From: Streptomyces caelestis
GTDB lineage: Bacteria > Actinomycetota > Actinomycetes > Streptomycetales > Streptomycetaceae
Length of the DNA: 64,000 bases
Direction of reading: 5' to 3'
Assembly (NCBI RefSeq): GCF_014205255.1
Contig: NZ_JACHNE010000001.1
Span: 3,224,001 to 3,288,000 of the forward strand
Below are positions 17,771 to 26,778 of this stretch, one piece after another; within the stretch, counting starts at the first letter, position 1, and each line of letters opens with the position of its first letter. A model generated the notes under the pieces. It was not told the DNA's origin and made no database searches. It saw only the letters and a program-made list of their open reading frames with translations. The position numbers were made by a program, and so were the translations under genes.

Positions 17771-17831
17771 GTGGTGGCAGCGACCCACCACTGATACGTC
17801 TGTGAAGGTCGAGGGGGACCTCTCACAGACG
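17771..17831 (+). promoter_or_regulatory. tandem hairpins in the cslA 5' leader
   Basis: In the 324-bp non-coding stretch before cslA, GTGGTGG-N7-CCACCAC (17771-17791) is followed five bases later by a 14-bp stem. Its arms are CGTCTGTGAAGGTC and GACCTcTCACAGACG, with one bulged C and a 6-nt loop (17797-17831). The second hairpin ends 47 nt before the ATG. No U-run follows, so RNA-level control or a protein site is more likely than termination. The rest of the gap shows no gene. Confidence 0.6.
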
Positions 17832-17878
17832 GAAGAAAGCGACGAAACACGCGGTGTCCGCGTGTGGGGGGATGACTC

Positions 17879-19882
17879 ATGACGTCGAGGCCGACGGGCG
17901 CCCGGCAGCAGGACCACGACCCGTCCCAGACCACCCAGCTCAGGGTGCCGACGCATCGGATGAGCACCACGGGGACGTTCCGGCGGATCAAGAGGACGCT
18001 GCCGAGATACGACTACGAGCACTACAGCCGGCTCGCGGGTCCCCTCACCCAACCTGATCCGACCAAGCCCTACAAGGTGCAGTACCGGTCGCTGATCTCG
18101 CAGGAACCGCACCGTATAAGAGTCGCGCTGATGCTGGCCGCGGCGCCCGTGCTGTCCGTGGTGCTGCTGGTGTGGCTGCTCCAGCCCGAACACTGGACCG
18201 AGCGCGACTACCCGGCCTTCGACTGGCTGCCCGCGCTCGACATGGTGATGCTGGTCTCGATCGGTCTGATCGAGTTCTTCCGCTGCATGAACGTGGTGTC
18301 GAACGCGCACGCCACGCTGGTCGCCCGCGACCCGATCCCGGTGGTGCCCGAGACCGGCACCAGAGTGGCCTTCCTCACCTCCTTCGTGCCCGGCAAGGAG
18401 CCGCTGGAGATGGTGACGAAGACGCTGGAGGCCGCGGTGAAGATCCGCCACCGGGGCCTCATGCACGTCTGGCTGCTCGACGAGGGCGACGACCCCGAGG
18501 TGAAGGCGGTGTGCGAGCGCCTCGGCGTGCACCACTTCTCCCGCAAGGGCGTCGCGAAGTGGAACCAGGCCAAGGGCCCGCACCGCGCCAAGACCAAGCA
18601 CGGCAACTACAACGCCTGGTTGGAGGCGCACGGCGACGGCTACGACTTCTTCGCTTCGGTCGACACCGACCACGTGCCGCTGCCCAACTACCTGGAGCGG
18701 ATGCTCGGCTTCTTCCGCGACCCGGACGTCGGCTTCGTCATCGGCCCGCAGGTCTACGGCAACTACGACAACCCCATCACCAAGGCCGCCGAGTCGCAGC
18801 AGTTCCTCTTCCACGCGCTGATCCAGCGCGCGGGCAACCGCTACGGCTCCCCCATGTTCGTCGGCACGTCCAACGCCGTGCGCATCAAAGCGCTCAAGCA
18901 GATCGGCGGGCTGTACGACTCGATCACCGAGGACATGGCGACCGGCTTCGAGATGCACCGCCACAAGAACCCGGCGACGGGCAACAAGTGGCGCTCGGTC
19001 TACACCCCGGACGTGCTCGCGGTCGGTGAGGGCCCCAGCGCCTGGACGGACTTCTTCACCCAGCAGATGCGCTGGTCGCGAGGGACGTACGAGACGATCC
19101 TCAAGCAGTACTGGAAGGGCTGGTACTCGCTGCCGCCGAGCAAGCTCTTCAACTACACCATGATGATCATCTTCTACCCGATGTCGGCCCTGAACTGGAT
19201 CCTGGCGGCGCTGAGCTGCTGTCTGTTCCTGGGCCTGGGCGCCTCGGGTGTGAACATCGACCCGGCGGTCTGGCTGATGCTCTACGGCAACGCCTCCGCC
19301 CTGCAGATCGGCCTGTACGTCTGGAACCGCCGGCACAACGTCTCGCCGCACGAGCCGGAGGGCTCCGGCGGTGTGGCCGGCATGGTGATGTCCGCGCTGT
19401 CGGCGCCGCTGTACGCGAAGGCGCTGGTCGACTCGATGCTGCGGCGCAAGAGCAAGTTCGTGGTCACCCCCAAGGGTGACTCGGCGAGCCCGGACCGCTG
19501 GTTCGGGACGTTCCGCTACCACTGGTACTTCGTCGCGATCTTCGGTGCGTCGATCGCGGCCGGCTTCGTCTTCGGCCACTCGCACCCCGCCATGATCATC
19601 TGGGCGACGTTCGCGCTGCTGATCACCGCCTCGCCGGTCTTCGCCTGGCGCTGGCAGCTGCGGCAGGACGCGAAGAAGCCCGCCGCGCCCGCCGCGGAAC
19701 AGCCGCAGGACCCTGCGGGGCCGCACCGGACGCAGCCGCTGCCCATCCCGCAGCAGCCCACGGCCCACGCCCCGCAGCACAAGCCCAACTGGGCCGCCGC
19801 CCCTGGCGCAAACGGGGAGGTCGGGGGGACCGACCAGACCATGCAGATCGCCCTTGGTGGACTTGGGGGACGTAAGGAATGA
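17879..19882 (+). CDS. cslA: cellulose synthase-like glycosyltransferase CslA
   Basis: A 667-aa processive GT2 enzyme of the Streptomyces hyphal tip. Membrane helices flank a cytoplasmic catalytic domain with the expected motifs: LLDEGDDPE, the metal-binding DTDH (SVDTDHVPLP), TEDMATG and QQMRW. Later helices end near residue 595, and a Pro/Gln-rich cytoplasmic tail follows. I see no PilZ c-di-GMP module. In S. coelicolor and S. lividans CslA makes a beta-glycan at apical sites needed for morphogenesis and attachment, together with GlxA, whose start overlaps its stop. The leader contains two hairpins. Confidence 0.95.
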   Translation: MTSRPTGARQQDHDPSQTTQLRVPTHRMSTTGTFRRIKRTLPRYDYEHYSRLAGPLTQPDPTKPYKVQYRSLISQEPHRIRVALMLAAAPVLSVVLLVWLLQPEHWTERDYPAFDWLPALDMVMLVSIGLIEFFRCMNVVSNAHATLVARDPIPVVPETGTRVAFLTSFVPGKEPLEMVTKTLEAAVKIRHRGLMHVWLLDEGDDPEVKAVCERLGVHHFSRKGVAKWNQAKGPHRAKTKHGNYNAWLEAHGDGYDFFASVDTDHVPLPNYLERMLGFFRDPDVGFVIGPQVYGNYDNPITKAAESQQFLFHALIQRAGNRYGSPMFVGTSNAVRIKALKQIGGLYDSITEDMATGFEMHRHKNPATGNKWRSVYTPDVLAVGEGPSAWTDFFTQQMRWSRGTYETILKQYWKGWYSLPPSKLFNYTMMIIFYPMSALNWILAALSCCLFLGLGASGVNIDPAVWLMLYGNASALQIGLYVWNRRHNVSPHEPEGSGGVAGMVMSALSAPLYAKALVDSMLRRKSKFVVTPKGDSASPDRWFGTFRYHWYFVAIFGASIAAGFVFGHSHPAMIIWATFALLITASPVFAWRWQLRQDAKKPAAPAAEQPQDPAGPHRTQPLPIPQQPTAHAPQHKPNWAAAPGANGEVGGTDQTMQIALGGLGGRKE

Positions 19883-21819
19883 ACGACCGTGCAGGCCGCC
19901 GCCGGGCCCGTCGACTCGCGATCGGCACGGCGGTGGTACTCGCGCTGGCCGGGATGAACGGTCCGTGGCTCTACCGCTTCGGGACCGAGAAATACCACCA
20001 GTACACAATCAACAAGCCGGAGTACAAGGCCGCGAACGGCAGGTGGGAGATCATCGAGTTTCCCGAGGAGTACCGGCAGAACACGATCCACGCGGCGCTG
20101 CTGCGCACCGGCAAGGTGCTGCTCGTCGCGGGGTCGGGCAACAACCAGGACAACTTCGACGCGAAGAAGTTCGACACCCGGATCTGGGACCCGGTCAAGG
20201 GCACCATCAAGAAGGTCCCGACGCCCAGCGACCTGTTCTGCACCGGCCACACGCAGCTCGCCAACGGCAACCTGCTGATCGCGGGCGGCACCAAGCGGTA
20301 CGAGAAGCTCAAGGGTGACGTCACCAAGGCCGGCGGCCTGATGATCGTCCACAACGAGAACCCGGACAAGCCGATCACACTGCCCGCCGGCACGAAGTTC
20401 ACGGGCAAGGAGAACGGCAAGACCTTCGTCTCGAAGGACCCGGTACTCGTGCCGCGTGCGAAGAAGGTCTTCGACAAGGCGACCGGCAGGTTCCTGCGCA
20501 ACGACCCCGGGCTCGGCCGTATCTACGTCGAGGCGCAGAAGCGGGGCCAGAAGTACGAGACGGGCACGCAGGACAACTACCGCGTGCAGGGCCTGAAGGG
20601 CGATGACGCGCGTAACACGTACGGCATCGCGCAGAAGCTCGCCCTCGACAAGAAGGACTTCCAGGGCATCCGGGACGCCTTCGAGTTCGATCCCGTAGCC
20701 GAGAAGTACATCAAGGTCGACCCGATGAAGGAGGCCCGCTGGTACCCGACGCTCACCACTCTGAGCGACGGGAAGATCCTCAGCGTCTCCGGCCTGGACG
20801 ACATCGGCCAGCTGGTCCCGGGCAAGAACGAGGTCTTCGACCCGAAGACCAAGAAGTGGACCTACACCGACAAGGTCCGGCAGTTCCCGACCTACCCGGC
20901 GCTGTTCCTCATGCAGAACGGCAAGATCTTCTACTCGGGTTCCAACGCGGGCTACGGGCCGGACGACGTGGGCCGTGACCCGGGCGTGTGGGACGTGGAC
21001 ACCAACAAGTTCACGAAGATCCCCGGCCTGAGCGACCCCAGGCTGATGGAGACGTCCGGCACGGTGCTGCTGCCGCCCGCGCAGGACGAGAAGTACATGG
21101 TGATCGGCGGCGGTGGCGTCGGCGAGTCCAAGGAGTCCAGCGAGAAGACCCGGATCGTCGACCTGTTGGACGACGACCCGCGTTTCGTCGACGGCCCGTC
21201 CCTGGACAAGGGCACGCGCTATCCGAACGCCTCGATCCTGCCCGACGACAGCGTGCTGGTCTCCGGCGGTTCGGAGGACTACCGGGGCCGCAGCGACTCC
21301 AACATCTTCGAGGCGCGCCTCTACGACACGGAGAAGAACGAGCTCAGGCGGGTCGCCGACCCGCTGGTCGGCCGCAACTACCACTCCGGGTCGATCCTGC
21401 TGCCCGACGGCCGCGTGATGTTCTTCGGCTCGGACTCGCTGTACGGCGACAAGGCCAACACCAAGCCGGGCGAGTTCGAGCAGCGCATCGAGATCTACAC
21501 GCCGCCCTACCTCTACGGCGACGGCGACCAGCCCTCCCTGTCCGGCGGGCCGCAGACCATCGAGCGCGGCGGGACGGGGACGTTCACCTCGTCGGACGCG
21601 GCGAAGATCCAGAAGGTCCGGCTGATCCGCCCGAGCGCCGCCACGCACGTCACGGACGTCGACCAGCGGTCGATCGCGCTGGACTTCAAGGCGTCCGGCG
21701 ACAAGCTGTCGGTGACCGTGCCGAAGAACCGGAACCTGGTCCAGGCGGGCTGGTACATGCTGTTCGTGACGGACGACCGGGGCACGCCGAGCAAGGCGCA
21801 GTGGGTCAAGGTGCCGTAG
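19879..21819 (+). CDS. glxA: copper radical oxidase GlxA
   Basis: A 646-aa galactose-oxidase-like mono-copper enzyme tethered by an N-terminal membrane segment (residues about 13-33). C121 (LFCTGH) is the cysteine of the Tyr-Cys cofactor and W288-Y289 (EARWYPT) supplies the stacking Trp and the likely cross-linked Tyr. NYHSGSILLPDGRV provides the Tyr/His ligands and THVTDVDQRS the second His. The ATG overlaps the cslA stop, so the two are translationally coupled. GlxA is required for maturation of the CslA glycan. Predicted substrates are small aldehydes or glycan ends. Confidence 0.95.
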   Translation: MNDRAGRRRARRLAIGTAVVLALAGMNGPWLYRFGTEKYHQYTINKPEYKAANGRWEIIEFPEEYRQNTIHAALLRTGKVLLVAGSGNNQDNFDAKKFDTRIWDPVKGTIKKVPTPSDLFCTGHTQLANGNLLIAGGTKRYEKLKGDVTKAGGLMIVHNENPDKPITLPAGTKFTGKENGKTFVSKDPVLVPRAKKVFDKATGRFLRNDPGLGRIYVEAQKRGQKYETGTQDNYRVQGLKGDDARNTYGIAQKLALDKKDFQGIRDAFEFDPVAEKYIKVDPMKEARWYPTLTTLSDGKILSVSGLDDIGQLVPGKNEVFDPKTKKWTYTDKVRQFPTYPALFLMQNGKIFYSGSNAGYGPDDVGRDPGVWDVDTNKFTKIPGLSDPRLMETSGTVLLPPAQDEKYMVIGGGGVGESKESSEKTRIVDLLDDDPRFVDGPSLDKGTRYPNASILPDDSVLVSGGSEDYRGRSDSNIFEARLYDTEKNELRRVADPLVGRNYHSGSILLPDGRVMFFGSDSLYGDKANTKPGEFEQRIEIYTPPYLYGDGDQPSLSGGPQTIERGGTGTFTSSDAAKIQKVRLIRPSAATHVTDVDQRSIALDFKASGDKLSVTVPKNRNLVQAGWYMLFVTDDRGTPSKAQWVKVP

Positions 21820-21832
21820 ACATCGGCGGTTC

Positions 21833-21864
21833 GGGGCGCTCTCCGGCAGGGAGGGCGCCCCTTT
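21833..21864 (+). terminator. terminator between glxA and cslZ
   Basis: GGGGCGC pairs with GCGCCCC around an inner CTCC/GGAG stem, followed by TTT, in the gap between convergent genes. It may serve both directions. Confidence 0.7.
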
Positions 21865-21916
21865 CGCATGTCCGGGTTGGGAGCTGCAGTCGTTCCGGAT
21901 CAGGCGAGGACGTCTG

Positions 21917-22951
21917 TCAGGAACTGGCCTTCGCCAGCTTCAGCGCGTAGTCCGCCCACCACTGGCCCGCCTTCGGCCCGCCCTTGCACTCGCCGTCCGA
22001 CTCGCCCGGCCGCTTCACCCACAGGTACGCGTCGACCAGCGGGTCCGCCGTCCTGGTCGTCGGCGTCTCGCCCAGGGCGCGGCCCGGCGGGTTGCACCAG
22101 CGCTCGTCCGGGTTGCCCTGGGTGTAGGGGCCCTTGCCGTTGCGGCTGGTGTCGATGACGAAGTGCTTGTCTCCGACCTTGGCGGAGAGCTGCTTGCCGT
22201 AGGCGATGGAGTCGTCGGTGGCGTAGAAGTTGGAGACGTTGACGGAGAAGCCGTCGGCCTGTTCGACGCCGGCCCACTTCAGCGGCTCGAAGATCTGGTC
22301 GGGGTTCTGCCAGCCGGCGTTGCCCGCGTCCAGGTACACCCGCGTGTTCTTCAGGGACTTGAGCTTGCTGACGGCGCCCTTGAGGAGGTCGTAGCGCTCC
22401 TCGTGGAACTGTTCCGGGGTGCAGCCGTCCACCAGGTGCAGCAGCGCGTCCGGTTCGAGGATGACCGTGGCGGAGCGGTCGCCGATGCCCGCCGCCACGC
22501 CGTCGAGCCACTCGCGGTAGGCGTTGCCGTCGGCGGCGCCGCCCTGCGAGTACTGGCCGCAGTCGCGATGCGGGATGTTGTAGAGGACGAGCAGTGCCGT
22601 ACGGCCGGCCTTGTCGGCGGCCTCGGTGAAGCCCCGGGTCTGCTCCCGCGGGTTGTCCGGGCCGATCCACTCGGCGACCGGCTGCTCGGCGATCTTGCGG
22701 ATCTGCTCGGCGTCCTGCTTCTTGCCGGCCTTCTCCAGTGCGGCGACCTGCTGTGCCGCGGTGCCGTCCGGATTGACCCAGAACGGGACGGTCGCCTTGG
22801 GCTGCTGTGTGATCTTCGCGCTCGTGTCGGATCCCGGGTCCGATCCGTCCCCCCCGTCCGACGAACACCCTGTGATCAGCAGTGCCGCCCCCAGCACCAC
22901 TGCGGACATCCGCCTCGCGGCGAACGCCCCGGCCCCCCTGCTGCCGTACAT
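21917..22951 (-). CDS. cslZ: GH6 family glycoside hydrolase lipoprotein CslZ
   Basis: A 344-aa GH6 (endo-beta-1,4-glucanase/cellobiohydrolase) protein. A lipobox (LLITGC) near residue 28 is followed by a Ser/Gly/Asp-rich linker. GH6 hallmarks are YNIPHRDCGQYS (catalytic acid region), ILEPDALLHL, FVIDTSRNG and WVKRPGESDG. The ATG at 22951 has GGGGGAG just upstream; the frame is open further but outside the signal. It faces cslA-glxA across a terminator. Its expected role is trimming or releasing the nascent CslA glycan, as proposed for Streptomyces CslZ. Confidence 0.9.
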   Translation of the reverse strand: MYGSRGAGAFAARRMSAVVLGAALLITGCSSDGGDGSDPGSDTSAKITQQPKATVPFWVNPDGTAAQQVAALEKAGKKQDAEQIRKIAEQPVAEWIGPDNPREQTRGFTEAADKAGRTALLVLYNIPHRDCGQYSQGGAADGNAYREWLDGVAAGIGDRSATVILEPDALLHLVDGCTPEQFHEERYDLLKGAVSKLKSLKNTRVYLDAGNAGWQNPDQIFEPLKWAGVEQADGFSVNVSNFYATDDSIAYGKQLSAKVGDKHFVIDTSRNGKGPYTQGNPDERWCNPPGRALGETPTTRTADPLVDAYLWVKRPGESDGECKGGPKAGQWWADYALKLAKASS

Positions 22952-23103
22952 CCAACTCCCCCTTGGGTGCACCGTTCCAAGTCTCAATCCTGGCATACGT
23001 CCCACGACCCCCACGAGGCCGAACCCACCTGCGTGGATGACGCAAAGCCACCGTACCGGGACGTGGCGTTACTCAACCTCCAGGCCCGGGCCCGCGCGCG
23101 CTG

Positions 23104-23781
23104 CTAGAGGCCGGTTCCCGTCAGGTACGCCGACACCACCACGTTCGCCGTGTAGCTGCGGGTCGTACGGTCGAAGCTGCCGCCGCAGGTGACCAGCCGC
23201 AGTTCGGCCCGGCCCGACTCGCGGGGGCCGTAGGCCTGGTGGGCGTCGAAGCGGTCGCGGGTGAGGACCTGGACGGACTCGACGGTGAACTCGGCGACCT
23301 TGGCGTCGGCCCGGATCACCCGGATCGTCTGGCCCGGGCGCATGGCACTGACCTTGTAGAAGACGGCCGGCCGGGTGTCGGTGTCGACGTGACCGACCAT
23401 CAGGGCGGTCCCCGGCGCCCCGGGTGCCACGCCGCCCGCGTACCAGCCGACCGCGCCCGGCTGGTCGTACGGCGGCGGATCGAGCGCGCCGCGCGCGTCC
23501 AGACCCCGCGCCACCACGGGCGCCTGCACCCCGAGCCCGGGGATGTCCACGCGCTGCGGCAGCGCCTCGCCCAACGGGCGGTGCGCGGGCGGCAGTTTCA
23601 CGTCCGGGGGCCGTCCGGCCGCCGCCATGTCGCCCGTGGTGGGCGCGGATACGCCGTGCCGTACGTCGGTCACCTCGCGGCCCCACAGCCACAGGCCGAG
23701 CAGCAGCGCCACCCAGGCGACGCCGGCCAGCAGGCGGCCCGTGCCGGAGGAGCCTTGTCCGATCGGATCCTGGTCGGACAT
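23104..23781 (-). CDS. class F sortase
   Basis: A 225-aa membrane-anchored transpeptidase. One N-terminal membrane helix (about 18-34) precedes the sortase barrel, with H131 in VGHVDTDT, C199 in LRLVTCGG and an Arg in FDRTTRSY. The sequence around the active site fits actinobacterial class F rather than E. Two bases separate it from the upstream secreted-protein gene, so the pair is one operon. The substrate is unknown: the partner lacks a clear LPxTG. Confidence 0.9.
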   Translation of the reverse strand: MSDQDPIGQGSSGTGRLLAGVAWVALLLGLWLWGREVTDVRHGVSAPTTGDMAAAGRPPDVKLPPAHRPLGEALPQRVDIPGLGVQAPVVARGLDARGALDPPPYDQPGAVGWYAGGVAPGAPGTALMVGHVDTDTRPAVFYKVSAMRPGQTIRVIRADAKVAEFTVESVQVLTRDRFDAHQAYGPRESGRAELRLVTCGGSFDRTTRSYTANVVVSAYLTGTGL

Positions 23782-23783
23782 GG

Positions 23784-24503
23784 TCAGTCCGTTCCGCGGC
23801 GCCGGCGGACACCGCCCAGCACGACGACCACCGCGGCCGTTCCCGCGAGAACCAGGCCGGTCACTCCCTGCGCGGTGCCGGGACCGGCCCCGCGGTCCTC
23901 GGCGGCGACGAGGTCCGCCGCGCCGCCACCACCGGCTTGGACGGGGGCGATGGGTGAGGCGTACGCGCTCGGCCGCCTGGGGGCGGGCCGCTGCCCGTCG
24001 TCGCCGGACGCGGACGGCTGCCCACCGCCTTCAGGCACGGGCGGCTGTCCAGCGGTGCCGGGGGCGGGTGGCTGTCCGACAGTCCCGGGTGCGGGTGGCC
24101 GGCCGGCCATCCCCGGTGCGGGGGGCTGCCCGCCGGGTCCGGACGCGGACCGCCGTCCTTCCCGTTCCCGTTCCCGCTCCCGGACGGTGAACGTGCCGGT
24201 CCGTTCGGCCTCACCGCAGGTGACCTTCACGGCGTACCTGCCCGCGCCGAGCGTGGAGCGGACGCGGCTCTCGCCGGCGAGTTCACCGTCGGTGACGGTG
24301 AGCCGCGCGTCCGCGACGAACGCCGCCGAGCGGGCGACGGCCGTTCTCTCCGCGCAGTCGGTCACGCGGAGCGTGACGTCACTGCCGGGCGCGGGGATCG
24401 CCGGGGTCACCGAGACGCCCCCTGCGTCCGCCGCGTGCGCCGCCGGAGTGAGGGCGGCCGCGACCAGGACGCTCGTGCAGACAGTGACTCTCAGGGAACC
24501 CAT
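23784..24503 (-). CDS. secreted Pro-rich membrane-anchored protein, sortase partner
   Basis: A 239-aa protein. A Sec signal peptide (AHAADAGG) is followed by a predicted beta domain with two Cys pairs (VTDCAE, VTCGEAE) and an ERERERE stretch. About seven imperfect GQPPAPG-type repeats, a C-terminal membrane helix and an RRRR end complete it. The architecture is that of a surface-exposed stalk protein. The terminal region resembles a sorting signal in layout but has no LPxTG-like pentapeptide. The ATG at 24503 follows GGAGG. It is transcribed with the class F sortase gene. Confidence 0.72.
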   Translation of the reverse strand: MGSLRVTVCTSVLVAAALTPAAHAADAGGVSVTPAIPAPGSDVTLRVTDCAERTAVARSAAFVADARLTVTDGELAGESRVRSTLGAGRYAVKVTCGEAERTGTFTVREREREREGRRSASGPGGQPPAPGMAGRPPAPGTVGQPPAPGTAGQPPVPEGGGQPSASGDDGQRPAPRRPSAYASPIAPVQAGGGGAADLVAAEDRGAGPGTAQGVTGLVLAGTAAVVVVLGGVRRRRGTD

Positions 24504-24622
24504 CGTGAACCTCCAGACGTCTGGAGCCTCCCCCGCACGGTCGGCCACCGCATCCTCAGGGACGCGGCGACTGCTCCATACGGGTGGCGACGGGTTTGAG
24601 CTCCGGCCCGCTGCCTCCGGGC

Positions 24623-25402
24623 TCAGACCCGGTCGACGAGGTCCGCGATCGAGTCGACGACCTGCGACGGCCGGTACGGGAAGTCCTCGACCTGCTCGGG
24701 CCGGGTCAGGCCGGTGAGCACCAGGTACGTCTGCATGCCGGCCTCCATGCCCGCCAGCACGTCCGTGTCCATGCGGTCGCCGATCATCGCGCTGCTCTCG
24801 GAGTGCGCCCCGATGGCGTTCAGCCCGGTCCGCATCATCAGCGGGTTCGGCTTGCCCGCGAAGTACGGCTTCTTGCCGGTCGCCTGGGTGATCAGCGCGG
24901 CGACCGCGCCGGTCGCGGGCAGCGGGCCCTCGGTGGACGGGCCGGTCTCGTCGGGGTTGGTGCAGATGAAGCGGGCGCCGCCGAGGATGAGCCGTACCGC
25001 CTTCGTCATGGCCTCGAAGGAGTACGTGCGGGTCTCGCCGAGGACGACGTAGTCCGGCTCGTGGTCGGTCAGGATGTAGCCGATGTCGTGCAGCGCGGTG
25101 GTCAGTCCGGCCTCGCCGATGACGTACGCCGAGCCGCCCGGCCGCTGGTCGTCCAGGAACTGGGCCGTGGCCAGGGCCGAGGTCCAGATGCTCTCGATCG
25201 GCACCTCCAGGCCCATGCGGCGCAGCCGGGCGTGGAGGTCGCGCGGGGTGTACATCGAGTTGTTGGTGAGGACCAGGAAAGGCTTCCCGGACTCGCGCAG
25301 CTTCTTGAGGAAGGCGTCGGCGCCGGGGATCGGTACGCCCTCGTGGATGAGTACACCGTCCATGTCGGTGAGCCACGACTCGATGGGCTTGCGGTCTGCC
25401 AT
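24623..25402 (-). CDS. HAD-IIA family hydrolase (NagD-like phosphatase)
   Basis: A 259-aa HAD-superfamily phosphatase. Motif I is LTDMDGVL with nucleophile Asp, motif II is VLTNNS, the lysine motif is GKPNPLM and motif III is MIGDRMDTDV. The cap type and length fit subfamily IIA (NagD/p-nitrophenyl phosphatase-like). It likely dephosphorylates small sugar or nucleotide phosphates in the cytoplasm. The ATG at 25402 follows AGGAGA. Confidence 0.9.
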   Translation of the reverse strand: MADRKPIESWLTDMDGVLIHEGVPIPGADAFLKKLRESGKPFLVLTNNSMYTPRDLHARLRRMGLEVPIESIWTSALATAQFLDDQRPGGSAYVIGEAGLTTALHDIGYILTDHEPDYVVLGETRTYSFEAMTKAVRLILGGARFICTNPDETGPSTEGPLPATGAVAALITQATGKKPYFAGKPNPLMMRTGLNAIGAHSESSAMIGDRMDTDVLAGMEAGMQTYLVLTGLTRPEQVEDFPYRPSQVVDSIADLVDRV

Positions 25403-25539
25403 GTGCGGGATCTCCTGCCGTACGCGGGCCAGCGTGCGCCCCAGCCTAAACAGTGGCGGGATCTTGCGGAATGGCCTGTATACGCCGTCCCGACAGGCGG
25501 GACGGTCCTCGCGGCTCGGCGGCTCGGCGGCTCGGCGGC

Positions 25540-26313
25540 TCAGCGGCGCCGCCGCGCGAGCAGCAGTGCCCCGCCCCCGGCGAGCAGCACCGCCGCGGCA
25601 GCCGCGGCGAACCGGCCGCCGGTTCCCGTACGGGCGAGTTGCTCGGCGAACGGGAAGCGGTCCTCGCGGGGCGGGACGGACGCGTCGGAGTCGGGCTGGG
25701 AGTCGGTGCCGCCGTCGGCCTCCGACTCGCCCCCGTCGATCGGCCCGTCGCCGTCGATCCCGAACCGGTAGTCGTTCGACTGCCCGACCCAGTCGCCGTC
25801 GTCGTCGTGCCGCTGCACCACCGCGGCGTTGACGGTGACGTCGTTCGGCACGGCGTCCAGGGTGACCGCGAGCCGCACCTTCACGGTGACGGTCCTCCCC
25901 GGCCCGACCGTGAACCCGGCGAAGCGCTCCTCCTCGTCGGTGAACGCCCCGACGAGCTCGTCCTCATCGGTCTTCTCGAGCCGCACGGGGTGCGCTCGCG
26001 CCCCTTCGAAGAACTCCAGCCGGGACTGCGACGGCTCCAGCGCCCGCTTGTCGTCGACGAGCACGACGACGGGGTGGATACCGGTGCACGGCCGGTCGGT
26101 CGTGTTGGTCAGATCGAGGTACCAGGTCCCGAACCCGCCCCCGGCCGTGTAGGCGTCGGGCCCGCCGTGGATGCGGGTGGTGAGCGGGAAGGTGTGGTCG
26201 TCGGGCGCGGCACAGGCGGGCGCCGGGTCTTCGGCGTACGCCGGATGGGCCCCGGTGAGCAGGACGGCGGCTGCCGCCGCCAGGCAGAGGTGAGCGAGCG
26301 TGCAGGGTCGCAT
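25540..26313 (-). CDS. LARTG-type sortase-anchored surface protein
   Basis: A 257-aa secreted protein. The signal peptide ends AHPAYA, followed by a beta-sandwich-like domain (two Cys in PACAAPDD and RPCTGIH), an acidic Glu/Asp/Gly/Ser linker, then EQLARTGTGG, a hydrophobic helix and RRRR. LAxTG is the motif used by Streptomyces class E sortases, so this is a likely wall-anchored protein. The ATG at 26313 gives a normal signal peptide but has no strong ribosome-binding site. Function of the ectodomain unknown. Confidence 0.8.
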   Translation of the reverse strand: MRPCTLAHLCLAAAAAVLLTGAHPAYAEDPAPACAAPDDHTFPLTTRIHGGPDAYTAGGGFGTWYLDLTNTTDRPCTGIHPVVVLVDDKRALEPSQSRLEFFEGARAHPVRLEKTDEDELVGAFTDEEERFAGFTVGPGRTVTVKVRLAVTLDAVPNDVTVNAAVVQRHDDDGDWVGQSNDYRFGIDGDGPIDGGESEADGGTDSQPDSDASVPPREDRFPFAEQLARTGTGGRFAAAAAAVLLAGGGALLLARRRR

Positions 26314-26417
26314 GGAGATGTGACATTGCCGGATGGAGCCGGTCGCGAGCCGACGTTGCCGGGAACGCCCCCGAACGGCGGTGCGGATCCGCCCGGTCGG
26401 CGGACATCCGGAGCTCC

Positions 26418-26648
26418 TCAGCGGCGCCGGAGTGCCTTCGCACGCGAGTGGGCCCAGCCGGTCAGGAGGACACCGGCGGCGGTGAGGACCGCGTAAGTCA
26501 GCAGCGCGGGGAGGAAGCCGCCGGGGAGCCCGTCCAGCAGCCCCCGGTCGCCGTGGTCGATGAGGAGCCGGATGAGTGCCTGGGCGCACACGACCATGAT
26601 CACCATGCCGAGGACCTGCAGGACGTCGTACTTCACGTCGTACTTCAT
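26418..26648 (-). CDS. small membrane protein
   Basis: A 76-aa protein with two hydrophobic helices (about 9-28 and 44-63) and a basic C-terminus (HSRAKALRRR). AAGGAAGG precedes the ATG. It is divergent from the TetR-type regulator gene, with a palindrome between them, so it may be that regulator's target. Function unknown. Confidence 0.6.
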   Translation of the reverse strand: MKYDVKYDVLQVLGMVIMVVCAQALIRLLIDHGDRGLLDGLPGGFLPALLTYAVLTAAGVLLTGWAHSRAKALRRR

Positions 26649-26681
26649 GCCTTCCTTTCCGCGGGGAGAGGTGCTTCGTTG

Positions 26682-26694
26682 ACGTTACGAACGT
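26682..26694. promoter_or_regulatory. candidate TetR operator
   Basis: ACGTT-ACG-AACGT, a perfect 5-bp inverted repeat in the 130-bp gap between the divergent small membrane gene and the TetR-type gene. Position and symmetry fit an autoregulatory site; identity is inferred. Confidence 0.45.
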
Positions 26695-26778
26695 ATCAAT
26701 CTGCAGACGCGTATGGGCCTTGCACGACCCTTGGTTTCCGTTTTACGTCACACTTTTTCGGCGCGCTATCGTGAAGGT

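Noticed and set aside
17628..17882. Small gene in the cslA leader
   Set aside because: The frame overlaps the hairpins, lacks a ribosome-binding site and has no protein-like features.
17753..21648. Long minus-strand frames opposite cslA and glxA
   Set aside because: Antisense shadows of two well-defined genes, low-complexity with no domains.
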